A DNA stretch of 64,000 nt from Osedax fenrisi (lineage: Eukaryota > Annelida > Polychaeta > Sabellida > Siboglinidae). Positions 38,098 to 51,277 of this stretch are shown here, in pieces. Position 1 is the stretch's first letter; every line of letters starts with the position of its first letter. The translations under genes and the position numbers were made by a program. The DNA lies in NCBI GenBank assembly GCA_964019155.1, contig OZ025239.1, positions 74,937,417 through 75,001,416 of the forward strand, read 5' to 3'. The notes beneath the pieces are model-generated. The model had not been told where the DNA came from. It did no database searches and worked only from the letters and a program-made list of their open reading frames with translations.

Positions 38098-38166
38098 TAG
38101 GGGAACGTAACCTAATACGGACACTTTAACAATTAATGGTCTTAAAATTGTATGACTTATTATTTA
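38098..38166 (-). mobile_element. GGGGAA-tipped element stub, 'TACGGACAC' family
   Basis: TA, then GGGGAACGTAACCTAATACGG and 'acactttaac', matching the single-word end of 6451 and 45857. It is cut after about 65 bp where LINE-derived sequence starts; the rest is absent. Confidence 0.75.
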
Positions 38167-38169
38167 AAG

Positions 38170-40310
38170 GACTTCACTGAATATGATTATAAAATACCAT
38201 AGTAGGAAAATATGATGATAAAGCTAATAAAATAAGACCTATAACAATAACATTTAATACAGAAAACGAAAAACAAGACATTATAAATTCAGCACATAAA
38301 TTAAAAAATACGCAGTATAGTAAGATTAGTAGGTAGGATATATCACAAGAATATACAAAAGAACAATTAATGGACATAAAAAAGCTCTCCATAGAAGCTA
38401 AAGATAAAAAAAACAATGGACACAAATTTGTGGTAAGATGTTCAATAAATAATACATTCAAAATAATAGAATTAAAAAATAAAAATGAATAACTCAAATG
38501 CAAAATATGAATATATAACAATAAACAATTTTAATAAAATAAATAAAAAAATAGACGAACATAATCTAACATTTATACATTTAAATATACGAAGTCTTAA
38601 TCACAACTTTGAATACTTGATAGATTTTTTAAATATATTAAAAAAAAAACCAGAAATAATTTGCCTTTCAGAAACTTGTCTAAATAATATAAATAATAAT
38701 AACTTAATAATAATAATAATATACCTAATTATAAACAGATAATAAATAATAAAAATTGTCAAGATAAAAGACGAGGAGGGGGAGTATGCACATATGTAAC
38801 TAACAATATAACATATAACATAGTAAATGAATAATATTTAATATAATAGATTATCTAGAAATAGTAACAATAGAAATAATATAAGAAAGTGATAATACAA
38901 ATATTACAGTATCATGTATCTATAATAGTCCATTTAACAAAATTGAAGAGTTTAATAGAATATTTTATGATAAATTTCATAAATTCATCAATAAAAAACT
39001 AATAATAATGGGGGATTTTAATATAGACATAACGAATAATATAAATTCAAAAATAAACCAACTAATGCACCAATTAGGACTAACACCACTTATACATTCA
39101 AATACAAGACAGAATTCGATTTATACGTTTATAAATCTTATAGAAATAATTTACAAAACACAATACTACAAGCAAAACAAAAATACATAAACAAACAATA
39201 ATATAACATCGAAAGAACATTGGAAAACAATAAATAATATCATTAATAAAAATGTAAATAAATACAATATTACATACATTTTAAAGATAAAAACAACAAA
39301 AACACATTTTACTCAAGTAAAATAGCAAATATAATTAATGAACAATTTATTAATAATATAAAAATAATAAATGATCAATTTAAAAATCAAAAAATAATAA
39401 ATCCTGTAGAAATACCAAATATAAATAATTCAATATTCATATACAGCAATAACATTCACAGGTGAAAACAATGAACAATTAAAATATACAATAGATAATA
39501 TGATTGCAAAAATAGAAAAATCGTACACATTTAAAAAACTTAATATAAATATCAATAAAACTAATATAGTCAATTTTAATTCGAGAAAATACACTAACAA
39601 TAAATAATATATCAATACAAAATGAAATATAATATTAATACCTAGGAATACTAATTGATAAAGATATAAACTTTTAAAAATCATATAATTAATCTTAATA
39701 ATAAATTATCGAAAATACTTTACTCAATAATCAGACTATCAAATTACATTAAGATAAAACCATAATTATAATATATAATAGCCTATTCCTGCCACACATA
39801 ATGTATGGAAATATAATAATGGGTAATATTTATAAAAGTTCTTAATTCTCACACACAAAAAAAATCATAAGAATAATAAACAAAACCAAATACTTCAGAG
39901 AACATACACATTTTCTATTTGAAAGAAATAACATATTAAAACTCAATGTTCTAATAAAACATAACACTCTAATATACATGCATGACCTTCACAATAATAA
40001 TCTACCAACAAATATTTATAACATATATAAAAAACACGAAAATAAATATAAATTAAGGAAATCACCTATCTACACAATATCTTTTACAACAAAAAAGTCA
40101 ACTAATAAATAGTATCCTAACCACGGGACCTAAGTTATGCAATTATCTAAATAGAGATATCCAAATTATAAAAATTCATATAAAAAAAAAATAAAAAATC
40201 AACTCATTGAGATACGAAAAAAATAAAAACAATAAAAATTATAAAAAAAAAATAAAAAATAAAAAAATAAAAAAAAATAAAAAATAATAAGTAAATAATT
40301 AATAAGTTAA
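38170..40310 (+). pseudogene. Decayed LINE (ORF1 tail plus deleted ORF2)
   Basis: ORF1 C-terminus at 38260-38490: ENEKQDIINSAHKLKNTQYS, later KEQLMDIKKLSIEAKDKKNN and HKFVVRCSINN, ending just before the ATG at 38485. Endonuclease start at 38572 (HLNIRSLNHNFEYLIDFLNI) and IICLSETCLNN, then GDFNIDI at 39008. Most RT domains are deleted; thumb-region pieces (KLNININKTNIVNF, 39535) and a final TTGPKLCNYLN (40118) remain. A (TAAAAAA)-rich tail ends it. It is the same broad family as the LINE at 24.0-30.3 kb. Confidence 0.75.
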
Positions 40311-40386
40311 ACATAAACTTATATTTAATGCATATTATGATACAAGGATTAATTTGGTTGTAAATAAGTAATTTTAACTCTACTTA

Positions 40387-40690
<304 letters not shown>

Positions 40691-40874
40691 AATATTTATT
40701 ATGAATTTTTTCAAGTTCGATTTAGTAATAATTAACAATATGTAGTGATAAATTCACAAAACGACAACAAAACGTAGATAGTACACATATAAAAATAACA
40801 ATAGTAAATTAGAAACGTATCACATGTGCCGGTGATAAAAACAATTAATAATTAAAATTAATAATTTATAAAAT

Positions 40875-40929
<55 letters not shown>

Positions 40930-40938
40930 AAATAAATA
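40691..40938 (-). mobile_element. 3' UTR of the intact LINE
   Basis: AT-rich, with a (TA)n tract at 40878-40925. 'acaaaacgt' and 'gccggtgat' motifs here recur in the sister 3' ends near 44385 and 44950. Confidence 0.7.
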
Positions 40939-43713
40939 TTAAGTTATAATTTTTTTAATATGATTTTTAAAGGTATATAAACTATTTGCTAATACAATAT
41001 GTTCATCAAGACCATTCCAAATTTTAGCTATTCGATTATTTAGTAGATTTTTTGTTACATTTAGTTTACATGTATTCATACTAATTTGCAGAGAATGGCC
41101 TCTGGTATTGTAGTTGGTCTTTTTGATATTAATAATAGATGATGTATTCATAGATACCAATCCGTTAAATAGCTTATATACCATAACAAGATCAAATCTA
41201 GTTCTTCTGATTTCTAGAGAATCTAGATTTAGGTATATTAATCTTTCATTATAAGGTTTATAAGGTAAACCGCATCTCTCGATTAATCTTCTCGTAAAGA
41301 ATTTTTGGACCTTCTCTAGTTTTATCTTCAGTCCTTTGAATGTCCTGGCATCTAATCCCGGATTCCAGACTGTCGACGCATATTCAAGGTGGGGTCTAGC
41401 ATATGATATATATGCTTTTCTAATAGCTGGCATATTATTAGTAATGAAACAACGAAATATACGATTGATAACACAATATGCACTTGTACAACACACACCA
41501 ATATGTTCAGAGAAATGTAATGATGGATCAAATTTGATACCAAGATCACGATACGATCTACAGTTTACTATTGAAACATTATTTATAGTATACAATGGTT
41601 TATTAGTATTACCTAATGTAAGAGCAGCTGATTTTTTTGCAGAGTTTTCTAATTGCCAAGAATTAGACCATTCATAAAATTTATCAATATTATGTTGTAA
41701 TTTATATCTATGATCTATGTACTTAGATATAAAACTCAATTTAGTGTCATCCGCGAAAAGATTAATGGATATATCTTTATCAATCACTTCGACTAAATCA
41801 TTGATATATATTAGAAAGAGTAAAGGCCCTATTACAGATCCTTGTGGAACACCAGATATTATTTTAACTGTATCAGACATTTGATTGTTAACTCTTACTC
41901 TTTGAGATCTACCAGATAGAAAACTACTTATCCAAGAATGTATGTTACCACATATACCTAAATTAGTTAATTTGACAAGTAATTTACTATGAGAGACCTT
42001 ATCAAAAGCTTTAGCATAGTCAAGATATATTATATCAATAAAACTGACTTTATCAATTGCAGTAATCCATTTAGTATAACAATTTAATAGTTGCAGTTCA
42101 ACAGATTTTTTATGACGGAATCCAAATTGAGAATCAGAAATTAATGAGTTACGTTCTAGATAAAAATTAATTTCCTCAACTAATATACGCTCAAATACTC
42201 TAGACATAATTGAGGTAATTGAAATCGGCCTATAGTTTTCTCTATTTGAAGGGTCACCTTTTTTGAATATCGGAACTATATAACTTACTTTCCACATGTC
42301 AGGACATACACCAGCTGATAAAGTTTTATTAAATAATATAGTAAGTGGAATAGATAGTTCATATGAGAATTGTTTGAAAAATATTGAAGGGATATTATCT
42401 GGTGGCAATGTACATGATAGTGATAGATTTATTAGATGCTTTCTTATGTTATGCCTATATAATAAAAAGTTATTTATAGTTGAATTATGTTTAGGTGGAG
42501 ATAAATGAGGAATATTATCATTATCATTAATAAATACAGAAGAAAATTGATTATTGAGTATATTAGATTTAACTGTATCTGAAAAAATATATGTATTATC
42601 GTCAGATTTAATGGGACCTATAGTGGAAAAAGAGAAACATCTTGAATTAATATAATTATAAAATCGTGATTTGTCATTAGATGATAAAATTAATTTTTCT
42701 CTATCGATAGTTAATTTTTTAATGTTATAATCTAATAATTTTTTAATATTTTTCCAATTTATAAAATTATTATGTGAATCTAATCTAGTTTTATAATATT
42801 TTAAACATTTTATTTTTAAACGTAGAATATATTTTGGATATGTTTTTTTATTTTTGATATGTTTATAAGCTGGAACATTAACATTAATAATATTATATAA
42901 AGTATTATAAAAAATATTAAACATATTATTAATATCTGTTGAATTAGATAATAATAAATTCCAATCAATAGAAGAAAGGGATTGATGTATACTATATAAA
43001 TTAGACTTTCTAAAATTTAGCCCAACTTTTTTATTTATTTTTAAATTAGCTTGGAAAGGTAGAGAAAATGAAAATGATATATGGTCACTAATATATTTAC
43101 CAAATCCAAAAGGGGGACATTCATTAATTTTCGAAATAATCATAGGATTATTGGTTAGTAATAAATCCAGCAAATTATTATTACGAGTTGGAAAAGTAAT
43201 TAATTGAATGAGTGAGTTTTGACATAGACTATTTTCAAATTCGCAATATGTTGATGGGTAATTAGGAAATGTATTATCATTCCAATTATAAAGAGGTAAG
43301 TTGAAATCTCCTACAATAATAGTAGGTGAAATTGTATCACATAGTGCAAATAAAAATTTACAAATCGATTTATGAGTGTTAAAATCAGTTGAAGGTGGAC
43401 GATAAATACAAGATAATCTTATATTTTTAGTAGAATGTAGTACAAGAGTAATATGCTCAATATTATTAAAATTATTGAAATATAATTGAATTGGATTTAA
43501 ATTAGATTTGCAGATTATCGCTACACCACCTGAATGAGATTTCCTATCATTACGATATATTTTATAGTTAGTATTACCAAAAAGGAGTAAAGCATCAGTA
43601 TCAACATTTGTTAGAAATGTTTCAACAAGACAAACAATATCATACATGTTATAACTAAGAATTAACTCTAAATAAGGTAGTTTGTTTCTAACACTGCGAC
43701 AATTTGAAAACAT
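40939..43713 (-). CDS. Intact LINE ORF2, 924 codons
   Basis: One uninterrupted frame codes a full endonuclease-reverse transcriptase. The endonuclease begins at NCRSVRNKLPYLE, with CLVETFLT (residue about 30), GGVAIICKS, VGDFNLP (about 135) and SDHISFSF (about 208). RT: ENYRPISITSIMSRVFERIL, DYAKAFDKVSHSKLLVKL, SGVPQGSVIGPLLFLIYIND and catalytic FADDTKLS (about 652). The C-terminal region has HLEYASTVWNPG and NTRGHSLQISM, then RIAKIWNGLDE. Length and order fit a CR1/L2/Rex-like ORF2, and all key residues are present. Codon choice is visibly less AT-extreme than in the other LINEs here, suggesting a recent arrival. ORF1 upstream is truncated. Confidence 0.93.
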   Translation of the reverse strand: MFSNCRSVRNKLPYLELILSYNMYDIVCLVETFLTNVDTDALLLFGNTNYKIYRNDRKSHSGGVAIICKSNLNPIQLYFNNFNNIEHITLVLHSTKNIRLSCIYRPPSTDFNTHKSICKFLFALCDTISPTIIVGDFNLPLYNWNDNTFPNYPSTYCEFENSLCQNSLIQLITFPTRNNNLLDLLLTNNPMIISKINECPPFGFGKYISDHISFSFSLPFQANLKINKKVGLNFRKSNLYSIHQSLSSIDWNLLLSNSTDINNMFNIFYNTLYNIINVNVPAYKHIKNKKTYPKYILRLKIKCLKYYKTRLDSHNNFINWKNIKKLLDYNIKKLTIDREKLILSSNDKSRFYNYINSRCFSFSTIGPIKSDDNTYIFSDTVKSNILNNQFSSVFINDNDNIPHLSPPKHNSTINNFLLYRHNIRKHLINLSLSCTLPPDNIPSIFFKQFSYELSIPLTILFNKTLSAGVCPDMWKVSYIVPIFKKGDPSNRENYRPISITSIMSRVFERILVEEINFYLERNSLISDSQFGFRHKKSVELQLLNCYTKWITAIDKVSFIDIIYLDYAKAFDKVSHSKLLVKLTNLGICGNIHSWISSFLSGRSQRVRVNNQMSDTVKIISGVPQGSVIGPLLFLIYINDLVEVIDKDISINLFADDTKLSFISKYIDHRYKLQHNIDKFYEWSNSWQLENSAKKSAALTLGNTNKPLYTINNVSIVNCRSYRDLGIKFDPSLHFSEHIGVCCTSAYCVINRIFRCFITNNMPAIRKAYISYARPHLEYASTVWNPGLDARTFKGLKIKLEKVQKFFTRRLIERCGLPYKPYNERLIYLNLDSLEIRRTRFDLVMVYKLFNGLVSMNTSSIINIKKTNYNTRGHSLQISMNTCKLNVTKNLLNNRIAKIWNGLDEHIVLANSLYTFKNHIKKIIT

Positions 43714-43740
43714 TACTTTTAAATTAGATGAATTTGATAG

Positions 43741-44313
<573 letters not shown>

Positions 44314-44806
44314 AATTTTATTACGAATTATATTCATAGAATAGTAAACAATAAATAAATAATACAAAATAAAACGCGAAACGATAACAAAACGTAAAAT
44401 AAAAATATAATAATAATAAGTCATTAATATAGTATGACGAATTATATGTACCGGGAAATAATTAATAAACATAGAATAAAATAAACAATATAATACACAG
44501 ATTAAATACAGATATGTATTTTACGTATTTAATAAGTAGGTATTACCTAGTACCTATATTACTTAATAATATTTTTAATTTTAGATTTGAAGATTGACAA
44601 CGTATTTGCATTGACTATATTATCATCCAGATTATTTCATACAGAGGCTACTCTATTTTTCAATAGATTTCTCCGTAGGTCAATCCTAGCCTTATCTATT
44701 AATAGTCTTTTAGAGTGGCCTCGAGTAATATTATTAGTTTTTATCTGATTGAAGATGGGTCAATATCAATCAAACCATTAATAAGTTTAAATATCATATA
44801 CGAATC

Positions 44807-44815
<9 letters not shown>
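44314..44815 (-). pseudogene. 5'-truncated LINE 3' end (second tandem copy)
   Basis: Minus strand: ITRGHSKRLLIDKARIDLRR and NLLKNRVASV, a stop, NNLDDNIVNANTLSIFKSKI (44570-44745) aligns with the C-terminus of the intact ORF2. Its 3' UTR shares 'acaaaacgt' and 'taccggga'-like blocks. The 5' side begins directly at another (AAT)n tract. Confidence 0.8.
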
Positions 44816-44837
<22 letters not shown>

Positions 44838-45060
44838 TATTTTTATTTTTATTTTTATTTTTTTTTTAAAATCAGAATAAAATATCTTATAGAGAATAAG
44901 AAGAAAACGAAATGAAAAAAAGTAAAGTAATTTAACAAAAAAATGTTCCGGTGATGGTGGGCGGTTCTGGTGATGGTGATTAGGGAGACAGCATATATGC
45001 TGTAGAAAAGATATTAATCTTAATCTGAAGCCCTTTAGAGGAAATAATAATATAAATAAT
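44816..45060 (-). mobile_element. Possible third LINE 3' UTR
   Basis: After (ATT)n at 44812-44840 come 'aaaacgaaatg' and 'tgttccggtgatgg', resembling the 3' UTR motifs of the two LINE copies to the left. There is no coding part. If right, three LINE 3' ends lie in a row. Confidence 0.4.
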
Positions 45061-45137
45061 TATATATTTCATACGAAAAAAAAATGTACAAATTAAAACT
45101 TCTAATAAATATTTCTTATTATTATTATTATTATATA

Positions 45138-45742
45138 TTAATTATAGTAACCCATACGATTTTCCTATTACTGACCCCTGAATTACCTTAATACCGACCT
45201 CATTTATATTATAAAATCAAAATAGATATGCATATCTATTTTGATTAGTAAACATGTGTTTTAACATTTCGTGTAAGTTGTGTGTGTATTATTGATATAG
45301 AATAAGGATTCACGGTTTCAGTCGATGATATTCATATTGATTAATAAATATTAAATAATAATTTAGATTATTTTAATATAATAAATATAAAGTATAAATA
45401 TAAATTTAATATTAATATTAAAACATAAATTCAATAGTAAATAAATTACTTGCGTTTTGTAATTCATTAAATCTATTTATATCTTCTATTTGATTGGATA
45501 GTATAATACTACACTTATTTCCACCACGCGTATTTTAGGATGTCGGAAATTGAAGAAGGGGGTCGGTATTAGCCATTTTATCCAATTACCGACCACATGT
45601 TTATTCTGTTAATAAAATTATATCACAAATTTAAAATGGCAACATTATTTATTGCCATAATATTTCCCTAATTACAACATTTTTAGGGGTCGGTAAGTTA
45701 TTACAAATAGATATTTAGGGGTCGGTAATTTGAGACTTTCAC
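45138..45742 (-). mobile_element. Degenerate 'ACCGACCCC' family element
   Basis: Contains 'attactgacccctgaattacc', 'aataccgacct', 'gggggtcggtattag' and a degenerate right end 'ggggtcggtaatttgagactttc' (45720-45740). The left end is missing at an (ATT)n tract. Its interior matches 12740-13000 of the long copy in reverse. Confidence 0.7.
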
Positions 45743-45854
45743 TTCTACACCTGTAGTAAGTTGTTATAATAAGTGTTTACCCCGTATATACATGCAAACT
45801 ATCCTAACTTGTGGCTTAAGCCAAACCATTGACAATTAAGCTAAACAATTGTTA

Positions 45855-46730
45855 TAGGGGAAAGTAACCTACTACGGAAACTCTAACAATAAATGGTCTT
45901 AACATTTTATGATTCATTATTTTTATTCAGAAATTACAATATATTAATATTATATGATTATAGATATTATTGTAATTTTAAAATTTTATTTAACTTTTAA
46001 CTCCATAGATAACGGTAGTGTGCGTATTCGGTTCACATGTCCGAATACGGACACCCTGTGTTATAATACGGATATCCTATATACCAATGGATAAACTATA
46101 TATTATTGATGAATCAAGCAGACAATTACAATTACAATTACATTTTTTATAATTAATTTTATGAATAATTTATTCTAATTTAATTAGTTAATAATTTATT
46201 TATTTTTATTATTTTGTAATTAATAATAGAATTTAAGGTATTAATATTATAACACACGCTATTTTTATGAAAATCTGAATAGTTCATACGCTGCGCGCTG
46301 ATTGATTATAGGATGTCCGTATTAAGACATCTAGAGTGTCCGTATTAGGGACATATATGACCTCTAGATATATGCTTATAACTTAATGAATATTTGATAA
46401 CAAATATAGAAATTATATATATAATTTTTAGAATATTTTATTTTGTAATAATATAGTGTTATAAATTTTATATCGATACATTTGTATATTCTTGATAAGG
46501 TTTTAAGTTGACATTTTTTTTTCATAAATTTAAAAACGTAATAAAAAAATCAGTTTATTGGATATATCAGCAATATTTTGAATAATTAAAAAATAAAAAT
46601 ACTTTTTTAGACTATTTAGATAATTATGAATATTTTATTCAAGAAACATATTTTTTATAGGATTTATGGTTTCTGAGATACCGAGAGTGTCCATATTCGG
46701 GCACTCTCCGCACTCGGTTACTTTCCCCTA
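45855..46730 (-). mobile_element. GGGGAAAG element, 'TACGGACAC' family
   Basis: GGGGAAAGTAACCTACTACGG (45857) to CGGTTACTTTCCCC (46728), TA on both sides. Word pairs near 46018-46060, 46313-46350 and 46685-46715. The ATCTCA block (reversed) lies at 46660-46680. 872 bp, same orientation as 6451-7359, several mutated words. Confidence 0.87.
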
Positions 46731-46834
46731 TATCAATAATATTGATTCAATATATATATATATATATATTGATCCCACATAAACATTGTATATATAAACA
46801 TTATAGAGAATTAATAAATATTAATATACATTAT

Positions 46835-47263
46835 GGGGAAAGAAATCGAATACGGACAGTGCCCGAATACGTACACTCTCGGTATCTCAGAAACCATAAA
46901 TCATACAAAAAAATGTTTAATGAATAAAATATTCATAATAATATAAATAGTCTAAAAAAGTATTTTTTATTTTTTAATTATTCAAAATATTGCTGATATA
47001 TCCAATAAACTGATTTTTTTATTACGTTTTTAAATTTATGAAAAAAAAATTCTACTTAAAACCTTCTCAAGAATATACAAATGTATCGATATAAAATATA
47101 ACACTATATTATTAAAAAATAAGTATTCTTAAAATATATATAGAGTTTTTATATTTGTTATCAAATATTCATTAAGTTATAAGCATATATCTAGAGGTCA
47201 TATACGTTCCTAATACGGACAGTGTCCGTCGGACACTCTATAAATGTATTAATATGGATACTT
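46835..47263 (+). mobile_element. GGGGAAAG element, 'TACGGACAC' family, right part lost
   Basis: GGGGAAAGAAATCGAATACGG at 46835 with the doubled word, then 'ggtatctcagaaaccataaatc'. It matches 19450-19870 until about 47263, where LINE coding sequence starts. A short ORF overlapping its left end (46742-46927) is chance. Confidence 0.8.
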
Positions 47264-47264
47264 A

Positions 47265-48467
47265 TTTCAGTTAATTAACTCTAGATATGTACGGAATAAA
47301 GTTGATAGTATAGCTCAATCTATTAATGATCATAAATGTTTAATTACTGCAATCACTGAAACATTGTTGACTGATAATGACTCTGCTTTATCATCGCAAT
47401 TAACTCCTCAGGGATATAATGTAATCTTGCTAATAGATCGACGCCTTCTCGTGGTGGTGGTCTTGCATTGGTATATTCATCTAATTTGAAACTTGTCTTC
47501 TCTACCATTCCTTCTGTCTCTTCATGTGAAATGTTGATCTACCATCTCAAGTTTTCATCTTATACAATACATATTGTTTTTATTTACTGTCCCTTCTTCT
47601 AGCATAACTGCATTTTTCGATGACCTTACGTATAATTTTGAATCTATATCTTATGATAATAGAATTATTCTTGGTGATTTCAATATACAATATAATTCTT
47701 CTAATACTCCTGCATCATCTTTAAAATGTCTGCTTTATGAGTTCTCTCTAACTCAACATATACATTTCCACACTAACACTAACGGCAACTGTATCGATCT
47801 AGTTATATCACCATCCTCGTCTAAACATGTCTCATCTCCTTTTCAAAGCTTTCTAATCTCTGATCATTTTGCAGTTACATTTGAGTTGCTATTGCCAACT
47901 TTTGCCATTCCTCGATCAGTAAGTTCATTTAGAAAGATATCTGCTATTAATATAACTTATTTTGTTAGATCCGTTTGTTCTCAACTCGATATACATCAGT
48001 GTTATATCTTACCTGACTCTCTCTTTGACAATTATAACTCAGCTGTTTCGAATTCTCTTGAATTATTTGCACCTATCACTGAATCTCCCAATCGATCATA
48101 TTCCAAATCTCCTTGGTTTAGTAATGAGCTAGTTAATCTACGTAATTCACTTAGACGACTACAAACAAAATACCAATCAACCAACCTTGATGCTGATCTT
48201 AAAGCCTTCAGAGTATCTCGCTCAATTTATAGATGTAAACTTCTCACCTATAAATCATCCTATTTTACTGGTAAGCTTAATAATTTCGGTATGTCCTCTA
48301 AACAAGCATTTAAACTCTCATTTAAATTGATTAGTCGATATCTTAATATACATCTTCCAGATCAACCAGACTCTTTTCTGTGCACTGCCTTTTCCAGTTT
48401 CTATAAAAAATTATTTAAACTTTTTTTTTTTATATTATATGTAACTTATACAAAATATTATCTTTAA
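47265..48467 (+). pseudogene. CR1-like LINE ORF2, endonuclease part
   Basis: Begins SRYVRNKVDSIAQSIND, then TAITETLLTDND (47350), frameshifted after GYNVI. The frame at 47574-48467 carries ILGDFNIQYNSS, LTQHIHFHTNTN, ISDHFAVTFELLL and SPWFSNELVNLRNSLRRLQT, ending at FSSFYKKLFKL in the RT entrance. The following poly(T) and stop mark where the RT is lost. Base composition is richer in C and T than in the other LINEs, so this is a separate family. Confidence 0.82.
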
Positions 48468-49027
48468 AATGGTGTTTAAATTATGTTCATTACATTATTA
48501 ATTTTGTTTATATTATATTATTTGTACCTATATAATCATATTGTTTATATTCATATATTATATTTGAAACTTGATTTACTCAGAATAATTATTTTGCATT
48601 TTGTATATCTCCAATTAATGTCTCTTCTTATTCAATATTGAATATTTTTTCTTCAAATTTTCACAATATTATATATAATATATAAATGAACAGTATGATT
48701 AATTATTCTATATATATAATATATGTAAATTTATATAAATTGTAAATTTAGTGATAATTTGTGATAAATATCTTAATTAATTTTTTTTTTTTTATAATTA
48801 ATCATTTTTATATAATTTATGTTAATAATTATTAAAATATATTCAACCATATGATAAAGCTATATGTTTATAATAAGATTGTTAACAAATTATTACAAAA
48901 ACTTTAATATTATAAGAGTTTATACATTTTTAAAACATGCTATTTTCCCTATCTTTTACATGTATACTGTTTATAAGTAGCTGGTGCCCTTAAGTGTATA
49001 AATATACAACCAATAACAATAACAACT

Positions 49028-49084
<57 letters not shown>

Positions 49085-49400
49085 TTACTGATAATTCGAT
49101 CGGATATACATGTCACATTATACCTATACCTAGGTTGCATTATACATGTGGTGGGTAATGCGCAAACACATGCCATCGCTTATAAGCGATGTGTATACAC
49201 GCATGCCATTCTGATATGCTGTAATAAATATGAATATGACAATTTCTATTCGCTGATTGGTTAATTATTGAGCTAAACAGTTTTTATTGAACAAAACCCC
49301 CTAATTTATTTAGCTTATAGCTTTACTATTTAATTATTAACTTAAATAACTATAATATAATATTTTATTATTACTGATATATATATATATATATATATAT
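48468..49400. other. AT-rich insertion or spacer between LINE halves
   Basis: Replaces roughly 200 residues of RT. Holds (TA)n at 49032-49081 and 49379-49401. No complete element ends were found. Confidence 0.45.
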
Positions 49401-49429
49401 ATTGTTATTTTTTTAATTATTTAGGTAAA

Positions 49430-49688
49430 TCCTTTCATCCCATCCAGGAGCTAGATGATCATCTAAACTTCGAAGTTTTAACTTATAACCATATGGCTCT
49501 AATGTACTTTCGAAGCCGTTCTCATGTTAAGGCATCCATGGTTTTAACGAGAACCGATCACTAATTTATACACATTTATCATTTATAGATATTATGTTAA
49601 GACCCATTGTAATGGTCCGGACTTCGTCCGAAACCGCGTCCTACGGATTGTGATTATGACGTCTTAGCCAACTGAGCCACACAGGCAG

Positions 49689-49695
<7 letters not shown>
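49430..49695 (-). repeat. tRNA-derived SINE (head plus body)
   Basis: Minus strand: TGGCTCAGTTGGCTAAGACG (49660-49679) is a very good A box. About 25-45 bp on, 'gcggtttcggacgaagtcc' is a weak B box. The body (49430-49570) matches 32921-33060. Acceptor ends do not pair, so this is not a functional tRNA. It sits in the gap of the broken LINE. Confidence 0.6.
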
Positions 49696-49720
<25 letters not shown>

Positions 49721-49825
49721 AATGTTTGTTTGTTTAGCTATTTTATTCCATTTATAGTTTGGCATTCAGAATTCAACTCGTTTCTGTGATTATCGATGTA
49801 TTTTTTTTCATCTTGAACATCTTCG

Positions 49826-50900
49826 ATGAAGATTAACTCCTCGTTATCTATTCCTTATGTTAACATAGATGGTGTTCCACGAGGTTCTGTTCTTGGCCCT
49901 ATATTGTTAATTATTTATATTCTTCCTATTAAATCAATTTTTCACAAATATCCCTATCCCTTCACTGTCATCTTTATCCCGATTCTATACAGGTATATAC
50001 GTTTCCTAGTTCTAGTGATTCTGATCTGATTCAAATGTATATGTTTAATTGTATTACTAATCTCACTGAATGGTTCTATCATAACTCTCTCTCCTTACAT
50101 ATGACTAAAACTGATACTATCATATTTTCGAGCCCAAGTTCTCATCTATCAATCATTCATCCTTTTTTACTATCTTTACCAACTTCTGAATCTATAACTA
50201 CCCTCGGTTTCACTCTAACCTCTCACCTAGACTACTCTCCACATTAATAACATGATTCGCACTGCCAACTAGTTTCTATATAATATTAGAAAATCCCGTT
50301 ATAAGCTTACCTTCGCCATGACTAAACATTTAATTCGCTAGTATTCAGTAGACTTATATATTGCTGTTCATTATTATGTAATTTACTTGTCAACTTTATG
50401 TATAAACTTGAGAGTATTCAACGTCGTGCTATACGTGTATTATATAAAATAAACTGCCTCAATAGTTTCTATATCTGATTTAATGAGATCATTAGGCTTG
50501 TGTAAGTTTAGATATATTTTTATACATAGGCTATTGTGTATTACACATAAGGCTATACACGGTGGATTTCCTGAATATTTAGCTCAATCCATTACTATTC
50601 AGAGTTCGAACAGATCCAGTCGTAAGTGTCACATCATGAAGTTGGTGCAACGATCTACATCATTGGCATACTCTGAATCAGCTTTTTCGGTTATTACTCC
50701 GAAAAGCTGGAATTCACTGCCATATGATATTCGTTGTATAACATAACTTTCATTGTTTAAACGTAAACTGTATGTCCATTTTAAATCATTGTAATTCGTT
50801 CTATTTTGTAATTCGTTTTCTATTTATTTTTGTTTTTGTTTTTATTATCTAACGACGCCTATAATCACCATGTGTTTTTGAAGTCAATAAACTATACATA
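49826..50900 (+). pseudogene. CR1-like LINE ORF2, RT C-terminal part
   Basis: Continues the LINE begun at 47265. YVNIDGVPRGSVLGPILLII is the RT motif before the active site. The catalytic box is changed to LYPDSIQVY (from the usual YADDTQ) near 49975, so even the residue pair is lost. Then NLTEWFYHNSLSLHMTKTDT, a stop, pieces near 50400, and 50483-50746 with LGLCKFRYIFIHRLLCITHK and ITPKSWNSLPYDIR. A short AATAA-type end lies near 50900. Confidence 0.8.
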
Positions 50901-51277
50901 AATAAATCATATATATAACTTTACATATTTTATTTTTAAACTTGACTTATTGATACACATTTTTATTCTTTAATTTTTAATTAATTATATTTACATTTTT
51001 TAACTTATGAGAATGTAACTTATCTAGAATATGATGATTGGGGAAGAAATAGCAAAACAAATAAATACATTTGTTTATTAACTTCTCCATTATTTCATGC
51101 TTTACAACATGAAATAATAAATCCGATTTATTTATTATATATATATATTTATATATATACATATATATTACTATATTCTATATTATATTCTACAATACTA
51201 GAACATAGGTATACTAACTAAACAGCATATGTAGATAACGATGTGTAGTTGACGGAGAGCGGAGAACGGAGAGCTGG
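50901..51277. other. AT-rich DNA before the gap
   Basis: Contains a near-inverted pair 'ttcatgctttacaacatgaa'. The bases next to the gap are a 'ggagagcggagaacggagag' repeat, probably the cause of the assembly break. Confidence 0.5.

Noticed and set aside
41336..41677. 113-codon plus frame
   Set aside because: Antisense shadow of the intact LINE ORF2.
49596..49690. Functional tRNA gene
   Set aside because: Good A box but poor B box and no pairing acceptor stem; better explained as a SINE head.
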